DNA of 64,000 nt, taken from positions 10,466,214-10,530,213 of the forward strand of contig JAJEKV010000050.1 in the NCBI GenBank assembly GCA_021234155.1. The letters run 5' to 3'. Positions 1 through 11,835 of the stretch are shown here, piece after piece; position 1 is the first letter of the stretch; each line of letters begins with the position of its first letter. The position numbers and the translations under genes were made by a program. The notes under the pieces are model-generated. The model searched no databases. It was given only the letters and a program-made list of their open reading frames with translations, and was not told the DNA's origin. This DNA is from Isoetes taiwanensis (Eukaryota > Streptophyta > Lycopodiopsida > Isoetales > Isoetaceae).

Positions 1-439
1 GAGGAGGATTTTGCGCGTTCGATCGACGCCGGATCTGATCCGCTCTGTTTGATGATCAAAGAAACTGCCGCCGAGATTCGGCGTCGATCTCGCAGATCCG
101 ACGGGTGCTGATCCGCGCCGCTGCCTGATATTCCGCCTGAATGCGCTGGCAATGGCCACACGTCATCAATGCTAAAGGCGATGTCGATGCCTTTCCTCGA
201 CTTTGCCGATGAAATGCGAGCGACGTTAGGAGCCGGATCCTTTCCTGCGCGATTACCCGTGCCGGAGCCTGGATTTGCCGGATGGATCTCAAAGATTTCT
301 GGAAATTTCGTTGCCTGGAGGCAGCCAGCGGCGTTGACGTCGAGTGCCTGAGTTAAAAGCGTCGCGATCCGATTTGGCAAGCCGATGGATCCTGATTTCG
401 GATGTCGATGGAGATTTTTCCTGATCTGACCGTGGTGGT

Positions 440-541
440 GGAAGTTGTGCCAGCCTTTGGATGCACTCTAGACAGATCTCGCCATCTGCCTAGCTTGATC
501 CAATCCAAGACTTACTGTGATACCATTATAATATAAGATTT
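440..541 (+). repeat. Direct repeat tail, copy 1
   Basis: This is about 100 bp with GGTGGTGGAAGTTGTGCC near its start, then CTTGATCCAATCCAAGACTT, and ATTATAATATAAGAT at its end. It recurs with substitutions and small indels at 1494-1604. Confidence 0.75.
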
Positions 542-1493
542 GGGTACTTTACTAGAGATCAAATTGATTGAGCACTACTGATAGTGACTTCTTTATGTAC
601 ATGGCTCATCTAATTCCTCTTTTTGGATAATTTGATATCAGTTTATAGTTTTTTAAGCACATCTAATTTCTCATAGTTCAATCCAGTAATGGTGCCCAAC
701 AAGCAGCAGGGCATATTGGGAATTTGTGTGGTTCTAAACCCTATTCAAAATTTATTGCTTTTCATAAATCTAATATAATAGATCAAGCCTGTCGAAGCCA
801 TGAGGCTTCACCGGCCCCGACATCCTTCTTCTCCCTTTGCCTTTTGCTCTATCCCGTGATTTCTTTTCCTCAAGCCCGGGTGATGTTGATGCTCGACAGA
901 TCGCCGGTTTGACGTTTTGGTTTGATCCGACGGGCGCGCCTTTATTTTGCCTGATGTTTCGCCGCGATTTGCCCGATCGCGCAAGTTTTGATCGATAAAG
1001 TGCCGCCTGATCCCGGATCCTGATCCGCTGATTTTTGTCCGCCCTGCAAGCAAGCAAAGCGCCGATGGATCGCGGTTTGATTCTGCGTTTGAGCGTTGAT
1101 TTTGATTTGCGCCTGGATCTTTTGATGATCTGGCGTTTGCTCGATCGATGATCTCCGGATCCTGATCCGCGGGCACAAAGATCCGTTTATTGATCTGTAA
1201 GTGCTCTGATCCGGATCCTGCCGATCCGCCGCGTTCGCCTGGCGTCGATAAAAGCGCCCGATGCTGACGGATCCGGCCGAATGAAAGCCGGATTTTGACG
1301 GGAAGGAAAGATCCGCAGATTCTTTGGGCGGACGCAAGCGCCTGAGGGCAAGCGATCGAGGTCGCCTGGCAGTTTGCCGATTTTATCTGACGCAAGCCAA
1401 AGCCAGTCGACGCGATCCTGATTCAGCCGCCTGATTTCGCCGATGCCGCGCACTCTTTTCCCCTCTTTCCTTATACCTTCCATAAGACCAATC

Positions 1494-1604
1494 ATGGTGG
1501 TAGGGAAGTTGTGCCGTTCTCTTGGATGCACCTAGATGATCTCAAGCATTCAAATTAGGCTTGATCCAATCCAAGACTTTACTACAACATTATAATATAA
1601 GATA
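1494..1604 (+). repeat. Direct repeat tail, copy 2
   Basis: This is the second copy of the tail at 440-541. It keeps GAAGTTGTGCC, TTGGATGCAC, CTTGATCCAATCCAAGACTT and ATTATAATATAAGAT in the same order and orientation. Confidence 0.75.
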
Positions 1605-2287
1605 GAGGTCTCAACCCATAGTGGTTTATTCAGAAAATAGTTAAACTGTGAGGTAATCAAGGGCGAAGATCAAGTTGACTCGCCCCTTTTATTGTTTTCA
1701 AGCAAGGAATATAATATTTATGCCTCGCAAACAAGTGACTCTCAGAATGCTTTCAGGTAGTTCAAAATGAGATTGTGGGGAGAGGCCTGAGAGGCCTCGA
1801 GAAGATCAAGTGGAGTTCCCATTCCCTTTATTGCTTTGTGGGCCAGGAGGAATATGCAACATTGATGCTGTCCCTACTCTGTGATTGGTGGGAGAGGGCC
1901 GGGCTCCTTTTAAGTGACAAGTTCAACAATTTTAACAAGCTACCGTGTTAAAGAGGGATTACTTGATCTCACGACACAAACGTATGCCCCGATTTGCTAA
2001 GAACGCGTTCTGTGCTTTTCAAGCCGCTAATTTTAATTTGTAAATAATGCCAGATAATATTGAAAATTATTTGTATCAACCGGTGAATGCCAAAACATTT
2101 TCAAATCACATATAACAAGTTTACCATGTTGAGTGCTATATGATACAACTTCCCAATTTATAGTTATATAATATTCTATGTAGTTAGCTTTGTAACTAAC
2201 CTTCAAATCTGCTCAAAGTTTTAAATTACAAAAGCACATCACATGTAGGAGTCAATAGTATTAAATATAATCAGACTATGATTTAAA

Positions 2288-2375
2288 ATCAAGCAGTATA
2301 TATGAGGTAGGATGTGAAGGCAAATAGGAATAAATCAAGCAAGTATATATGAGGTAGGATGTGAAGGCAAATAGG
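2288..2375 (+). repeat. Tandem duplication, about 46-bp period
   Basis: AATCAAGCAGTATATATGAG and the following GTAGGATGTGAAGGCAAATAGG occur twice in a row (from 2288 and from about 2334), almost unchanged. This is a recent local duplication of unknown role. Confidence 0.8.
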
Positions 2376-2545
2376 GCAGGAAATCAATAAACATAAGGAT
2401 GCCAATAAAACTACAACTAAAACCATGATATTGACAAATATAAATTAAAAATTCCTTTACCACTCCCTACAAAAGTATTGGATATTCTAGAAATTCTAAG
2501 AAATCCAACTGAATAGCCACGATGTACACCATGCATATATATATA

Positions 2546-2655
2546 TAATTTAATAAAATTACAATGATAAAAGAAGAAAATTCTTTTCCTTCAGATGGTA
2601 CAATCCATGCTTTAATTTAATAATATTACAATGATGCTAAAAGAAGAAGACTTCC
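2546..2655 (+). repeat. Diverged direct duplication, about 64-bp spacing
   Basis: A TTTAATAAAATTACAATGAT segment followed by AAAAGAAGAA is repeated about 64 bp downstream as TTTAATAATATTACAATGAT followed by GCTAAAAGAAGAAG. Confidence 0.6.
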
Positions 2656-4486
2656 TTTATTTGTGTGTATTATTATGATGGTTGTCACAATGAAAAACTA
2701 TGGATAGAGAAGCAAATCCACAAAATCCAAAGTGAATTTGCATTATTATCATTTATAGGTTACCAACTTCGCTTCAAACAACGCCGGGCAACCGCTAATA
2801 GTGCTAATATTTTGTAATGTTTCTGGTTGTGTGGCATCTACTTTTCAGATATACGCGACATAGACATATTTTTATCCCTCGCCTATGCGCCGCGATGGGT
2901 ACCAATAGTGTATATTACGCTTGTAATCGCTTGGCGCGCCAAGATGGGCATGTAGACTTGCGTTTGAAGGGAGAGGGTTTAATGGCTGAAACAAGTCACC
3001 GCGGCAAAGAATGGAGAGCTTAATGACTTAAGACGCTTTTACTCAAGTCCTCCGTTAATGTGGGCAATATTGACTGCGGGTCGCTAATAGACACCCACAC
3101 CAAGAGAACCTAGCGAAGAACACTTCGATACCGCCTCGTGATGCCACCTCCACACCATCTCTCCCTACACCCAATGCGGTGTTCACCTCTTTCAAACTCC
3201 ACCGAAAAACACGGCTTACAAAGATCTCCGCCCGCTTTCAAAACACCCTCCCCCCGCCACAATCAATGGCATCTTCTCCTCTTCCCCTACTCAACGCATT
3301 CTCACTCTATTTTGATACCCTTCACCAGAACCATACCTAATCGCTGTAATATATTGTGGTGATTCATGAGAGACGGTGGCCGCTTGCCGCTGGCTCCTCT
3401 CTAATGTGAAGGGCTTGGAGAGGAAGACCTTCTGCTCAAGAGAAAGTCGAGAACATTATTTGCCGACAGACCGACACTGCTTGAGGGCTTAATAAGGTCG
3501 ATGACCCCTGCCAAAGACGCAGCTTCAGACTCCTAAAGACCTACCACTGCACACTGCCAGACAAGTCCCGCAGTTGAAAAACCTGCATGCTAGCAGGAAA
3601 AAGATTTAAGAGGGATCCCACAGTAAAAGCTTTTAGAACCTGGGCAGGCGCCGAGCCGCATTGATGGGACCCGCTCCACGCGGAGAAAGTCGGTGAGATC
3701 AATTGCTGGGTAAAAAAAAATGCTTACGTGCCTCTTTACATTTTCGCTTTTATGAACATAAGACAACGGTTTTGCCAATGTCGAAGGTGATCAAGAGTTG
3801 TAATTTGCATACAAGCAAGGCCCTAAGCTTTATATCACTCATACTATGTTTCGAAAGGCAAACACAAGCAGCTAACTTGCTTTTAAAAGAATACATGCCA
3901 TTGGAAGTCGCCGTGATGGCAAGAGTAAAGAGGTTAGACAGAATCATGGCATTGATGACTATTCACACCCAAAGAAAGTTGCCTGTAGATGTATCATTTA
4001 GAAGCTGGCTGGTGGCTTTTGATTCCTAGAATCAGGAACGACTCTCCAAACAAGCCCCGTATATCATCTCGATGCATAAGATACTAAGAAGAAGTCTATG
4101 GCATGTACAGCGATCTTTCCGTGAGTTCAAGTCGGGTTCATATCCTATTCCTACTCTTGAGAGGTTGTGGAAGCAAGAATTTAATCTTGTTAGGACCTCA
4201 AGAGGCACGTATTTTTGTGTACTAGTCAGCTCCACATTAAAGGAAAACCATCAATGGCGCGCATATCGGTAAGTGCACGCCCCTTTCGCCTAATCCTTCT
4301 CATAGCTAACGCATCAGACATTGTCTTATGCGGCCATAGTGGCTATTTAGTCTTGAGTTTGTCCATGTACATAGCAGTCTTTTTAATCTTGTAGTACCTC
4401 AAGACAACAGGTCTCTTCAATTCAGATTCTTCCCCAAGTAGTTTCTTACAAGATAGTTAACGCCTTCCTGGCCAAAGCTTTGCGCC

Positions 4487-4680
4487 TGCGGAGCCTTACC
4501 GCTGCTTCAAGGTACCGACAAGCTTTGCCTATAAGCACAAGATAGCACCGGGCAAATGCATACTGCGGAGCTCCACCGCTGCTTCAAAGTGCTGACAAAC
4601 TTTGCCTATCTTGGCATAGCGGCTACAAAAGCTTAGGCTGCGGGTTAATGGAGCCTTACTATTGCTTCAAGGTCTTGACT
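4487..4680 (+). repeat. Three degenerate copies of a GCGGAGCCTTACCGCTGCTTC unit
   Basis: The motif TGCGGAGC-C-ACCGCTGCTTCAA, followed by a GACAA-CTTTGCCTAT segment, appears at about 4489 and 4563. A weaker third copy (GGAGCCTTACTATTGCTTCAAGG) lies at about 4648. Spacing is 75-85 bp. I do not recognise the element. Confidence 0.55.
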
Positions 4681-6583
4681 AATGTCTTAATTAACGATTG
4701 CAAAATTAAGCGGGGAGTGTTACTGCATCACTCCGTTCAAAAGGTCCCTTAAAAAAACGAGTTTCTAAAATAAGCCTTTTTGATAGTTGTTAAGAATTTC
4801 TAGAGGTTTGCATTTTTTTCATGCCATTTTTGGCCCATTATTAAATGAAAACTTTGTACTTATGGTGAAATCATAAAAATATGAAATTTAGGCATAGACT
4901 TGAAGAGGCTTGAAAGCATTACAAAAACAAGCACGGAATAGAAAGGAAAAAAGTACTATGTTTTTAATAAATTGTTGTACATCAATATTGAAGATTCATT
5001 GTAATAAATAATGATGAATTTTAATATCGATGATCAAAGATCTACATCACCATTATCCTCATTCTTTTAACGCTCTCGCCATCTAGATCCCATACATTCT
5101 ATCTTCTCCTTTGCTGGAGACTTGGGGTTTTATCCCTCCTTGTCTACGGAATGGTGGCTAAAGCTACTTCTTTAAGCTACTGAGGTTTTCAATGCATCAT
5201 TGAAACGGAATGGAGAGAACATCTCACCGAGGATGTTAGTTTAGCATAATCAGGATGAAGACTTGGCTAAAGCTCTTGATGTTAAGCCATTGTTAAAGTA
5301 ATTAGAAGCCGATTCATCTTCCGCAAAGTGCGGCATCCTTATCAATGTCCACGGCTACCTGATTCGGCCCTTCTTAAGTGCACATCACGATAGTAGTACT
5401 AGAGCCAGGAGAAGCATCAGCACCGATCCTGCAGATGGCGAGAACATGTCCGGAGATGGTTGATGAGCTTTGTGGTTTCTGATAGTGATTCTGAAATCAC
5501 AGCATGAGTTAGGTCCTGAATTTAATAACAACTGCTGGAAACTCAAAATTTGTTTAGAGGAACTTTTAATGATGGCTGATGTTAGGTATTTCCAGTACTG
5601 CCCATCAAAGCTCAATAAGCTACATGAAGGTACTCTACCTTGCTAAAGCAGCCTTGGTCCTCCACCGGTGGTTGTTCGTTTTGTACCTAGTAAAACATAT
5701 AAAGAGTGATGTTTACTTAGCAAAACAAGAACACGCCGAAACGGGCGGAAATACTATTAGGAATGCACTCTCGTAATCAAAGAAATAGCGTGATGCAGAT
5801 GAACTTCTACCGGACAAAGTTTCATCCGCATTTGGAGAGACCGAAGTGGTTTTGAAAGGCAGTTCTACCAAGCCGGTGCATTAACCGAGATGGAAGTAAC
5901 TAAGCATGAAATGTTTTGGCGGACAGCCAGTCACAGCAGTTCCATCAATAAAAGCATTAAACTCTACGAAGATTTGAAGGGCTGGTTCGTCGCCTCTAGC
6001 ATCTTTAAGCAAGCCCGTGGAAGATCGATAATAATAGAAATTTGAAATCCACGTGACTAGCGTTCGGAGCTAGATTTAGATTGCAATCACCGCCAGATGA
6101 TTGAATATAAATTGTTTTGATCAAACATCTTTGAATCTCGTAATCGGATGGTTCTAACTCAAGGTTCTTTACTATTCATGACCTCTCTTCGGCATATTTC
6201 TAACCAAATGCATGAAGCCCTCCGGAAGGTCTTTTTGTTCCCTCTTTTGCTGCGAGAAAAAACATGACAACAAGCATGGGGAGATCTAGAATTATTGTGC
6301 AAGGCGAGGAAGTAATGTAGAGGTACTTACCCGACCCTCAAAGATTTGAATTGCATGTGCACAATTAAAGCTCGTCGAAGTGGCTACAGGTGAGTTTCCT
6401 TACACCTTTCCATGTCTCGTTCATTGCTCCATCAAACATGTTTTGACATGTTATGGCGTTCTTTTGAACAGGGCGTTAAAGGAAACAATGAGTAAAGTGA
6501 AACAAGGCAAAGAAAAGAAAAAGCCGATAAAGTCAAATTCGTCTTATTTTAGATTCATTTGGTTAAGCTGGTGATGTTACCTC

Positions 6584-6830
6584 GAGAGCAAAATGCATTG
6601 TGTATTCGAGGATACGCATTTAGCTACTCTACGAAAGAAACGGTAGCCATTACGGAATCACAGTAATGCTTTAGAAGAGGACATGTGTATTCGAATACAC
6701 ATGAAGCTTCCTTTACATGGGCAATGTGTATTCAGGAAACACATTGCTTGTCTCTAGAGAAGCATTGTGTATTCGAGGATACGGTGCCCAAAGTGAAGAA
6801 GGTATGTGTATTACGGAATGCACTATCTAC
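6584..6830. repeat. Cluster of TGTGTATTC/GAATACACA near-palindromes, block 1
   Basis: At least four units of about 40 bp are built on the dyad GTGTATTCGAATACAC: at about 6584, 6675, 6718 and 6760. The unit at 6682-6703 is a perfect 22-bp palindrome. The others have 1-3 bases inserted at the centre (CGAGGATACG, CAGGAAACAC). Related units form block 2 at 8824-9062. The role is unknown. Each could fold as a hairpin or be a dyad binding site. Confidence 0.65.
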
Positions 6831-8823
6831 AGAATGTTTTGGGACTCCTAGCGATCTAAAGAGTAAAGAGTTTGTGGCGGGAGATCTTGCTGGCTGGAAT
6901 TCAGCTGACATTTCTTCTAGGCTAAACTCCTTGTCAACAGCTTTTTTTGGAAGCCTTTCCAAAATCTACGTAATGAGGGCCACGCATTTCCCTCCGGGGC
7001 GGTAATGGTCGTTTTCTTTTTTTGGGCCGTAGAGGTTTTTTTCTTGGTACGTCTCCTTGCCCTTGCTCTTTAACTCCCTAAACCGAGACATTGTGAATGT
7101 ATCAGTCCGCAGGTTCAAATCCTTCAAGCGGATTTCCGCGATCAAATAGTTGGTTTGCTGATACGGAATACATTTGTGCTTACCTTGCCATCTCTAAAGC
7201 TAGCGGAACCGGGTTGTCGTGGGGAATAAAGAGCGCTTTTGTTGGCCTCGTCATTTTGGTGACATTCAATGGCTGCAGCCTCATGGCTCAAGGAAATGGC
7301 GGCTTCTTGATTCCTCCAGGCACTCGCCAAAATTCGGCACTCCACAATGCATCGCCGGATCAGCCGACCAGCTCATCTTTAGTTTGTACTCGTTATCGGC
7401 TATTGTAGGTGTGGCAGCAGCGATTTTTCTTCTTCATCATGCGGACCACGGTGGAAGCGGTAGCGAGGAGGGGGCCGGAGGAATTTTCGGGTTCTTCTTT
7501 CTTTGTAAAGTTGCCTTCTTGCCTTGGAAGCTATGATTCCCTCCCAAGGCGTGAGTGAGTGTAAGGTTAATGACATTTTCTCTTGTCATACTCACGGGGG
7601 TTGTACGCTTTGGTCCACATCAACAAGGACAACTTCTTAGGGCCACATAGGCGTTTGGATTGCTCGCTTATTAAATCTTTCGGGTTCCTCAGGTGGTCGG
7701 CGCCAAATTGCCGAACTGGTGGCCTTTCACCCGACTTCATTTTGGAGAGCTTCATTGGAAGTGGTAGCAAGATAAATGACACCTTGCACAAACTTATGCG
7801 GGTTAATCTCTTCCATTTTTTGTCAACATCAGCACTTATTTGGCGATGGGGTTGGCTGCCGCTTTCCTTCTTCTTCTTACTGGGTTCCTCCGGGGACTTC
7901 TGTGATTTCAAGGCTGGCATTGTTTTCGGCTTCTTTGGTTCTTTAGCGACTATGGTCTCTTGGCGTGCTAAGTTTCTTTGGCAGCGGGGTTCTTCCTCCT
8001 CTTCTTCTCAAAACCTTTATCCCGGTGGCCTCCACTGAAGAACTAGCGGAACTAGGAGAGGTGTGATTGCGATCTTTCTCCATCGATTGCTTTCCGGACT
8101 CAGCGGCAAGGAAAGTCCTGCTTGTCTTTGGAAAAAACACAGTACGAATTAATGAACAGGCCGTTTTAGCCCGGTAGTGTGAAAAAATTTATCTGATCTT
8201 AGGTAGTTTGCCTGCGGCAATTTTAAAAGAATGCAAAGGTCCACAACAATGAAGCCTTGGAGGTCTTGAAGGATAGCCTCCCCAGATTTGACGCCTCCTT
8301 GTCCAGAGCAACCTTCGAGTTATCTTTTATTGTCCCAGGTTGCTCAGAAGCATGGAGTCGGCGTGCAACTGATTACAGCACTTTCTGAGGGCGTACAAAA
8401 GCGTCGATTAATCGTACATATTCCTCTGCCCCACAGTTCTGAACCCTTCGCGTTTGAAAGTTTTAAGTAAATAGCGAGGTTCGTCCCGTGTCGGTGTGCT
8501 TTTTAATGGGTGTGGGCGGCAGGCTTATGAGATTTCTTTGATGCCCTCTTGCTTCCTTCTTCCACTTAGCTGAAGCACGTTAAAACAACCATGTTAAAGG
8601 CGAAATGCAAAAAGAAATTTGTATTCGAATAGCATTGCTAATCTTATGCCCTAAAAGGCGGAAAAAGACAAGAAAACAAGCTAAAATGTTGTCGGTCTAG
8701 AAGTCAATTTAAATTGTACCTAAATTAGACTTAACGAGGTAATTTTAACGCCAAAATGTTATGCGTTGCTAGGCTAAAGGGTCAATGTGATTTTTAGTAA
8801 AAAACAGCGTTCTCAAGGCTTCT
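6831..8823. other. No recognisable gene
   Basis: Opposed open frames at 7097-7408, 7219-7536, 7583-8038 (+) and 7567-7920 (-) overlap each other and resemble no family I know. Single GATACGGAATAC and TATTCGAATAGC elements (about 7159 and 8631) resemble halves of the flanking palindrome units, so this interval probably belongs to the same repeat-derived segment. Confidence 0.45.
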
Positions 8824-9062
8824 GAGCAAAATGTATTCAGGGAATACACTTTGCCCATCCGGTGAAGAGCAAAGTGTATTGTGTATTCGGAATACACTTT
8901 GCCTATCGGGAAGACGAGCAAAGTGTATTAGATACACTTTGCCCTTCAGGCGTCAGAGTAAAATCATATTCCGAATACATAACTTCACCGAAGAGCAAAG
9001 AACGATAGAATCTACCGCTCCGATGAGAGCAAAGTGTGATCAGTCACCTATCTTCGCTGATG
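8824..9062. repeat. Tandem array of six palindromic units, block 2
   Basis: Six units of 34-50 bp start at 8824, 8866, 8916, 8956, 8993 and 9027. Each begins with GAGCAAAG, or GAGTAAAA in the fourth. The first three continue GTGTATTC...GAATACACTTTGCCC, a stem of up to 16 bp, and then a linker like CATCGGTGAA. The last three keep the GAGCAAAG-type start but have lost much of the right arm. The units share the core dyad of block 1 at 6584-6830. This is not a CRISPR: the host is a plant and the linkers are themselves repeated. Confidence 0.75.
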
Positions 9063-11439
9063 GGTAGGTATTTGGAATACTGCGGCCCTCTGAGGCTCGT
9101 CGAAGAAAACAAAAGAAAAGGCGGTACTTCCATCTGCCGCTTCCGTATACCTGTCCAGTGTTTTGGCTATGTGAACTCGAATCCTGACAAAAATGCTCCT
9201 ATCAATCGGGCGGGCTGGCTGACTAAATCTGAAAGCGGAATCACATAGGCCCCGAAACAATTTTCCTTTTTTAAATCTAGGCATTTGTCGGTTATGTTTT
9301 CTATAATGATCACGGAATCACGTCTTGTCAAACGCACGGATAAGTGTGATACGGAATGCTGATCTTGCACACACCACGACCAAATCGCACCTGAGGAATA
9401 CTATTCGAATAGCATTTGTGATCTCGAATAGCGATGAATCAATCGACTTGTGGAGTTAGTAACAAGCCCACAATTTTTGCAGGTTGTTTGGAAATGGTTA
9501 ACCCGGCAAACAGACAAACTTCCACCACCATTTGTTTGCCCAAATTACCTCTACGCCCGGATGGAACACAAGGCGGAGATGCTTCTTCAACACCTACCTC
9601 GACAAGGTCTTTATTGCTTCTAGAAGAAACTGGGAGTCCGGTAACTAGTAATTTGCCACCACCTTTTCCAACCCTCTCGAGTCAATAGGAAACGAGGAAC
9701 GCCCACCACCTTTTTCCAACCCTCACGATTGCGTGGCAATCTTCCACCACCATTTGTTCCATCCCCAGGAGCACTACAATGGCTCGACCACCAGCAAATT
9801 TTTGAACGGACTACCTCAGCGTTTGACGACATCCATCGCCTTCCGCCCACCACGCATTACACCCAGGAATCAGGCTCTAAGCGTTACAGCGACTGCCCGA
9901 GGGTCTCCATCGTTTCTCCACCCGATTTCACTACAAATGAAGGCGACCACCAAATCTACTCCTCTTCACACAAGCGTGGTGACACATGGGTTTCGCGGAA
10001 TTCGATTACGCTACTCTAAAGAGATGTTGATCAGACTCCACGTGAAGGCCTTCTACAACAACTTCATTTGGCACATCATATCTTTGGCCCATCTCCTTCA
10101 TTCAACCGCGCACCTCGCCTTTTTAGGGTCACGACTTCCGCGTGGTTTGTTCTCATCTACAAGCACACACCACACTAAGGCGGAGGAGGTCACCCCAGTA
10201 GAACTCTCTTGAGGAAGATGAAGACACCAACGAAGTCTGGCGGATTACATGTTCTCTGGCAGGTCCACCAAAAAGGATTTAAGGTGGATTATGGTGTGAG
10301 CATGCTCCTCTATAAGAAGAAGAAACCTTATGGGCCCAGGCAAATAGGAAGACTTTTAAGAAGTAAAATCGCTCATTGGGTTGCATCCAACAAATTTAAC
10401 ATGTCACAAATTCACGAGCAATTAGAGACAAGCTACCAGTTCAATGACATTGGCTGACCCGAATGCCTACTTGGCCTATCGTAAAAGGCGGACGCAGCTT
10501 ACCTTCTTGCACTACATTAACCGTCAAAGAAGTTTGCGAAATGCTTTATGGTTGTCCACTTGGGTTTAATTTCTACGAGGAATGTCTAGAATACACAAAG
10601 GCTGGAATAAAATCCAACGTTGATGATCATTAATGGACCAAGAAGAGTTGTAACCATGCATGCCCATGCTTTGTATGTCATGGATGGAGAAATATTTTAG
10701 AGAAACATGTGAGAAGGCACTTCGCGGCCAGCATGTATCATTTGCTGAAATACTTATCACCAAAAGATGTTTTTAATGAGTATAAAGAGACACACTCCAA
10801 CTTGGCCCACATCACCACCACACTTCTGAGATTTTAATGGAAAAGAGTAGATTGGTTTAATTAAGAAATTCGAGGGAACCCTGAGAATGTCACATTTTAC
10901 TCAAGGTGTCACGAAATTAAAGTCAAAGCTGCAAGGCGAAGTCGAAGAAGTAAGCTCATGTTCTTCAAACTCTCACTTGTTTTAAAAAAATGCTTTTGAC
11001 CTTATTTCTTCTCACCGGATGTTATTACCCAGCGAGGGCAACGGACATCGTGAACAACAAAGCGGCCGAGAGAGAAGAAGCTTGCAAACCACGGAAAAAG
11101 CAGGCGTCATTTACGCAATATATGTATTGTGATTGATGGAATGGACCAAAAACTACTCTACACATTTCTTGAACATTCCTAAAGATGTGCGGAGAATGTT
11201 TTGTTAAAAGATCCACCTTGTAGGAGCTATGGTCTTCAAAGGGAAGTCCTAAAGTGCAAAGTATTTTGACGCCAAACTTGCATGGTGGCCAGACCTCTGA
11301 ATTACAATTCTTAACCCGAGATCTGTCTGAGGCAAAACAATTACCACCGGTGCTTTACGCAGCAGGCCAATACTACAAGGGAGAACAAAGGTAAACACTC
11401 TTTGCATCTTGCTAACTTTATGTTAGTGGGCTAGGGATC
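9063..11439. other. No recognisable gene
   Basis: A motif CACCACCTTTTTCCAACCCTC occurs twice, at about 9656 and 9704, with a partial third at about 9745. An open frame of 82 codons at 10209-10457 (+) is lysine-rich and resembles nothing I know. A single dyad element CTATTCGAATAGC lies at about 9401. Confidence 0.45.
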
Positions 11440-11835
11440 TTTAGAAAAGTGGAAGCTCGGTTTTTTTACTTGTAGGCCACACTCATGATCAGTTGACCCG
11501 GATGTTATTGGTTTACGTAAGCCTTAGAAGGAAGAGGCTTTCTCCCTTCCTACATTAGTTGAGATTATTGAAGATTCTTACACTCCCTCCGATTGGTCGA
11601 TCTTCTTAAAGGCTGGCGATTTGAGAGAGTTTGTTGTTTTCTCTCAGCGTTGACGAGGAAGACAAAGGCTGTGAACAAGTTGAATGATCTCACCTTTCAA
11701 CATCACATCAAGTTCTGCTTGAAGGATGGCGAGAGTTTCTTCTGAGGGAAAAGTATACCACAACTAAGGCTGGAATTACAAGAGGATTCAGCTTCCTTAA
11801 ATATATTCGGAGACACTTCGGCCTTCATAGAGCGT
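11440..11835 (+). repeat. Dispersed repeat, copy 1
   Basis: This shares, in order, TTTTTACTTGTAGGCC-ACAC, GAGTTTGTT, AAGTTGAAT and TTTCAACATCA with the segment at 13575-14205. The TTTTTTTACTTGTAG/G string looks like an intron 3' splice site, so an eroded gene or retroelement is possible. All frames are broken by stops. Confidence 0.45.

Larger units (their letters stand above)
1..1604. repeat. GATC-rich repeat pair with shared AT-rich tail
   Basis: Two GC-rich stretches (1-430 and about 780-1480) are packed with GATC, GATCC and GATCCG. I count about 20 GATC sites between 941 and 1420, where about 2 would be expected, and about 12 in 1-420. Each stretch is followed by the same roughly 100-bp tail (440-541 and 1494-1604). 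The arrangement suggests two tandem units about 1.05 kb apart, the first cut by the window edge. Several open frames of up to 195 codons on the minus strand overlap one another in different frames and follow the GATC composition, so I do not call a gene. Confidence 0.55.
1605..6583. other. Gene-poor AT-rich stretch
   Basis: No coding gene is supported. Open frames are at most about 108 codons, overlap on both strands and resemble no family I know. The only structure I see is the small duplications listed separately at 2288-2375, 2546-2655 and 4487-4680. Confidence 0.6.

Noticed and set aside
808-1531. Minus-strand frames of 95-195 codons in the GATC-rich repeat
   Set aside because: Three overlapping frames stay open because of GC-rich, GATC-rich composition. 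The peptides are Arg/Ser/Gln-rich with no family resemblance.
7583-8038. 151-codon frame opposed by a 117-codon minus frame
   Set aside because: Both strands are open over the same stretch and neither peptide resembles a known protein.
8824-9062. CRISPR-like array
   Set aside because: The linkers are themselves repeated, the repeat is a degenerate palindrome, and the DNA is from a plant nucleus.
10209-10457. 82-codon open frame
   Set aside because: It has an ATG and Lys-rich sequence but no recognisable motif, no neighbours and a length expected by chance in AT-poor stretches.
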